Positions 1-4,653 of a DNA stretch of 5,128 nt are shown here, piece by piece. Position 1 is the stretch's first letter; each line of letters begins with the position of its first letter. The translations under genes and the position numbers were made by a program. The DNA comes from Acholeplasmataceae bacterium. Lineage in GTDB: Bacteria > Bacillota > Negativicutes > Acidaminococcales > Acidaminococcaceae. The stretch spans positions 1 through 5,128 of the forward strand of contig JAAYAE010000387.1 of NCBI GenBank assembly GCA_012719555.1, given 5' to 3'. Below the pieces are notes generated by a model. It was not told where the DNA came from and did not search any database. It saw only the letters and a list, made by a program, of their open reading frames with translations.

Positions 1-63
1 AGGCTTTCTTTTGGTATTAAAAACTTCAATATTTTAAGAAATAGAATATTGTATATGGCATAG
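1..63 (+). CDS. ISL3-family transposase, C-terminal tail (partial)
   Basis: Frame 1 is open from the first base for 20 codons and stops at TAG 61-63. The peptide contains SFGIKNF followed by LRNRIL. This fits the extreme C-terminus of ISL3 (IS204/IS1001/IS1165-type) DDE transposases, where a conserved stretch of the form KR-x-SFG-x-(R/K)NF-x-x-FR-x-RIL follows the last catalytic region. Only this tail is visible, so catalytic residues and intactness of the gene cannot be judged. The position just inside a plausible terminal inverted repeat supports the assignment. The fragment is short, and a chance open frame of 20 codons in AT-rich DNA is possible, but the specific motif makes that less likely. 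Confidence 0.6.
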   Translation, partial: RLSFGIKNFNILRNRILYMA

Positions 64-95
64 AAAATGAGGATTGTCTGTAAAGACAATCCTCA
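61..95 (-). terminator. Intrinsic terminator reading leftward (end of nagA-ROK transcript)
   Basis: Bases 68-79 (TGAGGATTGTCT) and 84-95 (AGACAATCCTCA) form a perfect 12-bp stem with a 4-base loop at 80-83. On the minus strand the stem is followed at once by TTTTCTA (67 to 61), giving a short U tract of the kind expected for Rho-independent termination. On the plus strand no T run follows directly, so it should act mainly on leftward transcripts, that is those coming from nagA and the ROK gene. It lies inside the apparent insertion sequence, between the transposase stop and the terminal repeat. No other hairpin-plus-T signal is visible between the ROK stop and the IS end. Confidence 0.72.
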
Positions 96-112
96 CTGAG
101 TGAACATTTTAG

Positions 113-141
113 GGAGTCACCCCAACATTTGACAGAGAACC
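113..141. repeat. Putative IS terminal inverted repeat (right end)
   Basis: Reading the minus strand from 141 inward gives GGTTCTCTGTCAAATGTTGG and then GGTGACTCC. This matches the general form of ISL3-family terminal repeats in Bacillota, with GG at the tip and a TGTCAAAT core. The inner boundary is a guess, because the partner repeat lies outside the window. Confidence 0.55.
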
Positions 142-175
142 ATTTTTATTTATCAACGCCTAAAAATAGATTTTA

Positions 176-1093
176 TTACTTATTTTTCGCTAAAAGTGCG
201 GCTCCATAAACGCCGGCATCTTCTCCTAATTGAGCGGGTTCAATACTTAAGTGTTCGGCTATAGGTTTAGCACACCTTGTTTTAATGCCGATTTTTATAG
301 CATCAATTACTTGGGGACCTGCTTTTGTTAGGCCGCCTCCGACTACAATAAGTTCGGGATCAAAAAGTTGCGCAGCTACAGATAAACAAGCGCCTAGAGA
401 TTCCATAGCGTCGCGTATTATAAAACAAGCCTTACTATTACCTGCTGCTGCCGCTTGAAAAACTTTTTCTGCTGTTATATCATCACCCAAGGTGAAATAC
501 ATATATTCGGCAGCTTTAGCGATGGCTGCTCCGGACGCATAAAGCTCAGCACAACCACGGTTGCCACAAGAACAAGGCAAACCATTTTGCTCTATAGTAA
601 TATGTCCCAGTTCTAAAGCATTGCCTGAGCTTCCGGAAAAAAGTTTGCCATTAATTATGGCTCCGGCTCCTATACCCGTAGAGACTGTTACAAACAGCAT
701 GTTTGTAGTGCCACGACCGGCTCCTAAAATGTATTCTCCAAGGGTTGCGGCATTAGCATCATTAGCGGTTATAACCTCTATGCCATATTTCTTTTCGATT
801 TTTTCTACGAAAGGAATATTGCTTAGAGGTAAATTTGAACAATGAGAAAGAACCCTTTTTTCTTTATCCCAATGGCCTGGGATGCCCATACCTATGCGGG
901 TTATATCATTTGATGAAAGGTTTGAGTGCAGTAATAAACTATCTATTAATGTAAATATTTGTTCACAAACTTTTTCGCTGCCGGCCTGACTGCAAGAAGG
1001 AACACAAGCTTTTGCCAGTCTCTTATTCTCAGCCGTCAATATAATGCCCTTAATGCCGGTACCGCCAATATCTATGCCGATATAATTTTCCAT
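176..1093 (-). CDS. ROK-family sugar kinase, probable N-acetylglucosamine kinase
   Basis: This 305-residue cytoplasmic protein has the full set of ROK kinase marks. The phosphate-binding motif DIGGT is at residues 8-12. NDAN at 111-114 supplies the probable catalytic base Asp112. ELGH is at 161-164, and the zinc-binding CSCGNRGC at 174-181 acts with His164. An ATP-site glycine motif VVGGG lies at about 250-254. There is no N-terminal helix-turn-helix, so it is a kinase rather than a NagC/XylR-type repressor. The start chosen is the ATG at 1091-1093, because the ROK fold begins there and GTGAGGT (1107-1101) lies 7 bases upstream. An ATG at 1165 in the same frame would add 24 unrelated residues inside nagA. 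The gene follows nagA after 10 bp, and its Shine-Dalgarno overlaps the nagA stop. Phosphorylation of GlcNAc (NagK) is the best inference, since MupG in this locus would release free GlcNAc. Glucokinase or ManNAc kinase cannot be excluded from sequence alone. Confidence 0.9.
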   Translation of the reverse strand: MENYIGIDIGGTGIKGIILTAENKRLAKACVPSCSQAGSEKVCEQIFTLIDSLLLHSNLSSNDITRIGMGIPGHWDKEKRVLSHCSNLPLSNIPFVEKIEKKYGIEVITANDANAATLGEYILGAGRGTTNMLFVTVSTGIGAGAIINGKLFSGSSGNALELGHITIEQNGLPCSCGNRGCAELYASGAAIAKAAEYMYFTLGDDITAEKVFQAAAAGNSKACFIIRDAMESLGACLSVAAQLFDPELIVVGGGLTKAGPQVIDAIKIGIKTRCAKPIAEHLSIEPAQLGEDAGVYGAALLAKNK

Positions 1094-1100
1094 AGGCTTA

Positions 1101-1107
1101 ACCTCAC
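1101..1107 (-). promoter_or_regulatory. Ribosome binding site of the ROK kinase
   Basis: The minus strand reads GTGAGGT, 7 bases before the ATG at 1091-1093. It overlaps the nagA stop codon TGA (1106-1104), so translation of the two genes may be coupled. It decides the start in favour of residue MENYIG rather than the in-frame ATG at 1165. Confidence 0.8.
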
Positions 1108-2240
1108 TTTTGAAAGACTTGAACCCCTTTAATAAAGGTGGTTTTAATATTAATTTTATTGTCAAAAATTACCATATCAGCCTTTTTACCGGGGGTAATA
1201 GAACCCAACTGTTTATAGAGTCCTAATTCTTTGGCAGGATTTACTGTAACCATGGCTATAACGTCGGTAAGAGGGGCACGGGTATTGGTAAGAAAATTCA
1301 TTATAGCTCTATCCATAGTTAGAACGCTGCCGGCAATAGTACCATCTTTTAGCGTAGCAATTTTGTTATGCACAAAAACCTTTTGGCCGCCTAATTCCGA
1401 AATACCGTCTTCTTGCAGGCAGGCTCGCATGGAATCCGTAACAAGTATTATGGTAGATTTTCCCTTGATTTTATAAACTAAGCGTTGTATTGCCGGATGT
1501 ACATGTATGTTATCCACAATAAGTTCGCAGTTTACATTAGAATCTAAAGCCGCACCGGCCAGGCCTGGCTTTCTATGGTGCAAGGCAGTCATGGCATTAA
1601 ATAAATGAGTAATATGGGTGGCCCCTTTACTAATGGCACTCATGGCCTCTTCATAGGTTGCACCGCTATGTCCTAAGGAAATAATGATTTTCTTTTCTTT
1701 ACAGAGTCGAAAAAATTCTTCATTATGCAGCTTTTCCGGAGCTACAGTAATTATTTTAATAACATCGGCATATTTTTCTATTTTACTAAAATCCGCCGAT
1801 AGTATATTTTCCGGGGCTTGGGCACCTTTAAATTCTTGGCTTATGTACGGACCTTCTAGGTTACAACCAAGTACTCGTGCTCCGCTTTCTTTGGACATGT
1901 AGTTACGTATGTTGTCTAGTGCCTGATAAATTCGGGGAAAATTATAGGTCATTGTAGTAGGTAAAAATGCCGTTACACCTGTACTTACAAGGGCGTTTCC
2001 TATATTTTGCAAAGCAGAGGGTTCTGTATCCATAACATCCGCTCCTGCGCAGCCGTGAATATGCATGTTGATAAAACCGGGAGCAATGTAGTCACCATGG
2101 GCATCAAATACCCGCACGCAAGTTGCGGAAGAAAATTCTTTCCATGGAATTATGGCTTCAATTGTTGTTTCAAATAAAATAACATGGTTTTCTAATATTT
2201 TTTGGGGTAAAATTATCTTACCATTAATGATTGCCTGCAT
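1104..2240 (-). CDS. nagA: N-acetylglucosamine-6-phosphate deacetylase
   Basis: NagA removes the acetyl group from GlcNAc-6P to give GlcN-6P and acetate, feeding glycolysis through NagB or cell-wall synthesis through GlmM. The 378-residue protein has the layout of the amidohydrolase superfamily: a small N-terminal beta domain, a TIM barrel and a C-terminal return to the beta domain (ITPGKKADMVIFD, about 348-360). Metal and catalytic residues are all visible. They are HIH at 60-62, Glu129 in LEGPY, His191 in LGHSGA, His212 in THLFNAM, and the catalytic Asp269 in VTDSM. The HxH form resembles the two-metal Bacillus enzyme more than the E. coli one, which lacks these histidines. Length is normal for the family. 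The ATG at 2240 is preceded by GCGAGGT with 6 bases spacing. It is the first gene of a leftward operon with the ROK kinase, divergent from murQ. Confidence 0.96.
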   Translation of the reverse strand: MQAIINGKIILPQKILENHVILFETTIEAIIPWKEFSSATCVRVFDAHGDYIAPGFINMHIHGCAGADVMDTEPSALQNIGNALVSTGVTAFLPTTMTYNFPRIYQALDNIRNYMSKESGARVLGCNLEGPYISQEFKGAQAPENILSADFSKIEKYADVIKIITVAPEKLHNEEFFRLCKEKKIIISLGHSGATYEEAMSAISKGATHITHLFNAMTALHHRKPGLAGAALDSNVNCELIVDNIHVHPAIQRLVYKIKGKSTIILVTDSMRACLQEDGISELGGQKVFVHNKIATLKDGTIAGSVLTMDRAIMNFLTNTRAPLTDVIAMVTVNPAKELGLYKQLGSITPGKKADMVIFDNKINIKTTFIKGVQVFQK

Positions 2241-2272
2241 TGTAATACCTCGCAGTTTAATAATCCTCTTAA

Positions 2273-2288
2273 TAACTAGATTATATCA
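2273..2288 (-). promoter_or_regulatory. Extended -10 promoter for nagA-ROK
   Basis: The minus strand reads TGATATAAT from 2288 to 2280, a perfect extended -10 (TGnTATAAT). A start site would fall near 2273, giving a leader of about 33 bases before the nagA ATG. No good -35 lies 16-18 bp upstream, which is tolerable for extended -10 promoters. The element is embedded in a palindrome (2281-2293) that could be an operator. Confidence 0.55.
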
Positions 2289-2293
2289 TATAA
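2281..2293. repeat. Perfect 13-bp palindrome in the divergent promoter region
   Basis: TTATAT-C-ATATAA has perfect 6-bp arms around a single central base. It contains most of the nagA -10 box on the minus strand (TATAAT, 2285-2280) and overlaps a TATAAA on the plus strand (2289-2294). It could be a regulator site controlling both operons. It could also be only the symmetry of two facing AT-rich -10 boxes. Confidence 0.4.
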
Positions 2294-2329
2294 ATGTAGG
2301 AAGAAGGCAGTAAAAGCAGGATTTCAAAG

Positions 2330-2358
2330 TTGGATGTGGAATTTTAAAATTGTAGTAT
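2330..2358 (+). promoter_or_regulatory. Weak candidate promoter for murQ-murP-mupG
   Basis: TTGGAT (2330-2335) and TAGTAT (2353-2358) are 17 bp apart and match the sigma-70/sigma-A boxes at 3 of 6 and 4 of 6 positions. A start near 2365 would leave a very short leader before the ribosome binding site at 2368-2375. The other candidate is TATAAA at 2289-2294, which has no credible -35. The rightward operon must have a promoter in 2241-2381 unless it is read from elsewhere, but which one is used cannot be settled by eye. Confidence 0.25.
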
Positions 2359-2367
2359 TAGTAAGAG

Positions 2368-2375
2368 AAAGAGGT
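2368..2375 (+). promoter_or_regulatory. Ribosome binding site of murQ, fixing a GTG start
   Basis: AAAGAGGT lies 6 bases before GTG 2382-2384. The alternative in-frame ATG at 2334 has no comparable site and would add 16 residues with no counterpart in MurQ proteins. Confidence 0.8.
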
Positions 2376-2381
2376 AGAACT

Positions 2382-3254
2382 GTGATAGAACTGAATAAAA
2401 TTGCTACGGAGCAGAGTAATGAACGTAGTAAAAATATAGATAAAACATCAACATTAGAAATGCTCACGATTATAAATGAAGAAGATAAAGAGGTTCCTAG
2501 GGCAATAGCTAGAATTCTACCCCAAATTGCTGTTGCTGTAGATTGTATTGCTGAACGTTTAAAAAGAGGTGGCAGGCTTTTTTATATTGGGGCGGGAACA
2601 TCAGGGCGTTTAGGTATTCTAGATGCAGCAGAATGTCCTCCTACTTATAGTACCGATCCTGAAATGGTTCAGGGTATTATAGCCGGTGGTTATGCGGCAA
2701 TTTTCAAGGCACAAGAAGGCGCAGAAGATTCAGAAGAAATGGCGAGAACAGATTTAAAGGCTAAAAAAATTCAAGAAACCGATGTAGTTGTGGGCTTAAC
2801 GGCCTCTGGGAGAACACCTTATGTCATAGGTGGGCTGAAATACGCTTTAGAATGTGGTGCGGCTACAATTGGTATTACTTGCACTAACAATGCGGAAACT
2901 ACCCCATGGACTCAGATACAGCTGACTGCTTTGGTTGGGCCTGAGGTGGTTACCGGATCTACTCGCATGAAGGCAGGAACAGCCCAAAAATTAATTTTGA
3001 ATATGTTATCTACGGGAACGATGATTAAATTAGGTAAAGTGTATGGTAATCTTATGATAGATGTAAAAGCTTCCAATAAAAAACTGGAAGAACGGGCTCT
3101 AAGGATAGTAATGAAGGCGACTAATTGTGATAGAAAAGTTGCTAAAATCGCTTTAGAAAAATCAGAAGGAAGTGCGCGAGCAGCTGTTTTAATGATTTTA
3201 TCCGATTTGAACCCAGAAGAGGCAAAGAAACATTTAGCAATGATAAAGGTATAA
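2382..3254 (+). CDS. murQ: N-acetylmuramic acid 6-phosphate etherase
   Basis: MurQ cleaves the D-lactyl ether of MurNAc-6P in the cytoplasm, giving GlcNAc-6P and D-lactate. With the GTG start the protein has 290 residues, close to the 298 of E. coli MurQ. It aligns from the first residues, for example IATEQSN against MITEGSN. The SIS domain carries GGRLFYIGAGTSGRLG (63-78) followed by LDAAECPPTY (80-89), the family signature. Glu84 and Glu115 (in EGAEDS) correspond to the two glutamates, 83 and 114, implicated in the E. coli lyase and hydration steps. Further conserved blocks are GLTASGRTPYVIGGL and EVVTGSTRMKAGTAQK. The C-terminal part resembles the small helical UBA-like end of the family and stops slightly early. 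It is the first gene of a rightward operon, 25 bp before murP. Glucokinase regulatory proteins share the fold, but length and motifs favour MurQ strongly. Confidence 0.97.
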   Translation: MIELNKIATEQSNERSKNIDKTSTLEMLTIINEEDKEVPRAIARILPQIAVAVDCIAERLKRGGRLFYIGAGTSGRLGILDAAECPPTYSTDPEMVQGIIAGGYAAIFKAQEGAEDSEEMARTDLKAKKIQETDVVVGLTASGRTPYVIGGLKYALECGAATIGITCTNNAETTPWTQIQLTALVGPEVVTGSTRMKAGTAQKLILNMLSTGTMIKLGKVYGNLMIDVKASNKKLEERALRIVMKATNCDRKVAKIALEKSEGSARAAVLMILSDLNPEEAKKHLAMIKV

Positions 3255-3279
3255 AATTTATTATCCGGGGAGAAATTTA

Positions 3280-4650
3280 GTGACAAATAAAGAGCTTGCT
3301 TTAGAAATTTATAAAATAATTGGTCCTGCTGATAATGTCGTGCATGCAGAAAACTGCATGACACGTTTGCGGGTACAACTACAAAAAAAGAATTTCACCA
3401 ACGAGGATTTAAAAAAGCTTGTAGGTGTTATGGGGGTTAATGAAGAGGGACCTGAGCTACAAATCGTTTTGGGACCCGGAAAAGCAGCCAATGTTTGTAG
3501 TGAATTTAAAGTTTTGTTGCAAGGAAAGGAAAGTGTTTTTTCTGCACCCCATGAAAGTCTTAATGAATTTGGTATAGGAGACGGCAAGGCACTTCATGCT
3601 GAGATTAAAGAAAAGAATAAGACACCTTTCAAGCTATTTTTGAAAAGGATGGCCAATATTTTCATGCCGCTCATCCCCGCTTTTATTGGTTGCGGTCTTA
3701 TAACAGGTTTGCTTAATATTGCCTTGAAGGTAGATCCGTCTTTGGCAAATATTGCTTTTATTAAAATTTTGAGTATTGCGGGAAATTCTGTGTTTTGGGG
3801 ATTGAACATTTTTGTCGGTTTCAATGCAGCAAAGGAGTTTGGGGGGTCGCCTGTTTTGGGCGGTATTTTAGGCGTAGTGATTAGTCATCCGCTTTTAACT
3901 TCCGTTACTATTTTCGGAGAACAGTTAGTGCCGGGACGCGGAGGTGTTATTGCCGTTGTTTTGGTAGTTGCCTTTTCCTCCTGGTTAGAAAAAAAGTTAC
4001 ACAAAATTATACCGGAAATGTTGGATTTGTTTCTTACGCCGTTGCTAGTGGTTTTGATTTCGTCTTTTAGCGCTATTTTAATTTTGCAGCCACTTGGTGG
4101 GTTGCTTTCAGAAGCCATTGGCGTTATAGCTATTACGGCCATTGGCCAAGGTGGTGCCGTTACAGGATTTATATTAGGAGGTATTTATTTGCCTATGGTT
4201 ATTATGGGCCTTCATCAGGGTCTGACGCCCATTCACGCAGAACTAATATCGCGAACCGGTGTAACAATTTTGTTGCCGATTTTAGCTATGGCCGGGGCAG
4301 GACAAGTAGGAGCGGCAGCAGCAGTATATTTTAAAACTAAAAACGTCAGGTTGAAAAAAACTATTGCTGCGGCACTGCCCGTCGGTATTATGGGTGTAGG
4401 AGAACCTTTAATTTATGGTGTTACACTTCCCTTAGGTAGGCCATTTGTGGGTGCTGCTATAGGTGGTGCTTGTGGTGGGGCGGTACAGGCAACTTACATA
4501 GTCGGAGTTTCAGCCTTGGGTATATCAGGATTGCCACTGGCTGCCACAGCAGATAATATCCCTATTTATCTTTTAGGTTTGACTACGGCCTATGTCAGTG
4601 GTTTCGTAGCAACCTGGTTGATCGGGTTTGATGACCCGAAGGAGGAATAG
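3280..4650 (+). CDS. murP: PTS EIIBC permease, N-acetylmuramic acid type
   Basis: This membrane transporter would import MurNAc, or MurNAc-GlcNAc, with phosphorylation at O6. The 456-residue protein has an N-terminal EIIB domain (about 1-85) with the phosphorylated cysteine Cys26 in ENCMTRLR and LGPGKA at 64-69. A linker with charged residues (about 86-115) joins it to a hydrophobic EIIC domain (about 120-450). That domain has FMPLIPAFIGCGL near 128-140, HQGLTPIHAE at 312-321 and the glucose-superfamily motif GVGEPLIYG at 372-380. No EIIA domain follows, as in E. coli MurP, so a separate EIIA-Glc-like protein must donate phosphate. The start is GTG, 7 bases after GGGGAG (3267-3272). By sequence alone a sucrose or beta-glucoside EIIBC is similar; the position between murQ and mupG decides for MurP. 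Whether the monosaccharide or the disaccharide is preferred cannot be read here. Confidence 0.9.
   Translation: MTNKELALEIYKIIGPADNVVHAENCMTRLRVQLQKKNFTNEDLKKLVGVMGVNEEGPELQIVLGPGKAANVCSEFKVLLQGKESVFSAPHESLNEFGIGDGKALHAEIKEKNKTPFKLFLKRMANIFMPLIPAFIGCGLITGLLNIALKVDPSLANIAFIKILSIAGNSVFWGLNIFVGFNAAKEFGGSPVLGGILGVVISHPLLTSVTIFGEQLVPGRGGVIAVVLVVAFSSWLEKKLHKIIPEMLDLFLTPLLVVLISSFSAILILQPLGGLLSEAIGVIAITAIGQGGAVTGFILGGIYLPMVIMGLHQGLTPIHAELISRTGVTILLPILAMAGAGQVGAAAAVYFKTKNVRLKKTIAAALPVGIMGVGEPLIYGVTLPLGRPFVGAAIGGACGGAVQATYIVGVSALGISGLPLAATADNIPIYLLGLTTAYVSGFVATWLIGFDDPKEE
4641..4646 (+). promoter_or_regulatory. Ribosome binding site of mupG inside the end of murP
   Basis: GGAGGA is a near-ideal Shine-Dalgarno, 7 bases before the ATG at 4654. 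It lies within the last codons of murP, just before its TAG, which suggests coupled translation. Confidence 0.8.
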
Positions 4651-4653
4651 GTC

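Larger units (their letters stand above)
1..141 (+). mobile_element. Right end of an ISL3-family insertion sequence (partial)
   Basis: Two independent signs point to an IS end. First, the frame open from base 1 encodes a tail resembling the C-terminus of ISL3-family transposases. Second, about 50-80 bp after its stop lies a sequence which, read inward from 141 on the minus strand, begins GGTTCTCTGTCAAATGTTGG. This resembles the terminal repeats of ISL3 elements in low-GC Gram-positives as I remember them (GG-TCTTTGTCAAAT type). On this reading the element ends at about base 141, only 34 bp beyond the stop codon of the ROK gene. Family members usually make 8-bp target duplications, so 142-149 (ATTTTTAT) would be one copy. 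The left end lies outside the window, so neither the matching repeat nor the second duplication can be checked. The family call rests on recall of motifs, not on a search. Confidence 0.66.

Noticed and set aside
107..165. TTTTAGG (107-113) with CCTAAAA (159-165) as a second terminator.
   Set aside because: The arms are 45 bases apart, AT-rich and cross the apparent IS boundary, so pairing is likely accidental.
561..845. Open frame on the plus strand opposite the ROK gene.
   Set aside because: It is an antisense shadow of a well-conserved kinase, with no ribosome binding site or recognisable motif. The same applies to 1231-1476 and 1684-1902 opposite nagA.
1094..1165. In-frame ATG at 1165 extending the ROK protein by 24 residues into nagA.
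   Set aside because: The extra residues have no ROK similarity, the gene would overlap nagA by 62 bp, and a good Shine-Dalgarno sits before the ATG at 1093.
2334..2381. In-frame ATG at 2334 as the murQ start.
   Set aside because: The added 16 residues do not belong to MurQ, and the clear AAAGAGGT site fits GTG 2382 only.
2241..2381. CcpA (cre) or NagR/DasR-type operator in the divergent region.
   Set aside because: No stretch comes close to the cre consensus or to the known GntR-type amino-sugar operator pattern by eye.
3254..3278. AAATTT (3254-3259) pairing with AAATTT (3273-3278) around the murP Shine-Dalgarno.
   Set aside because: The stem is six A-T pairs with a 13-base loop, too weak to count as a riboregulator, and AAATTT is common in such DNA.
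2912..3364. Minus-strand open frame opposite the end of murQ and the start of murP.
   Set aside because: It crosses two confidently identified genes on the other strand and has no family features. Minus-strand frames at 3309-3587, 3594-3824 and 3885-4142 are likewise shadows of murP.
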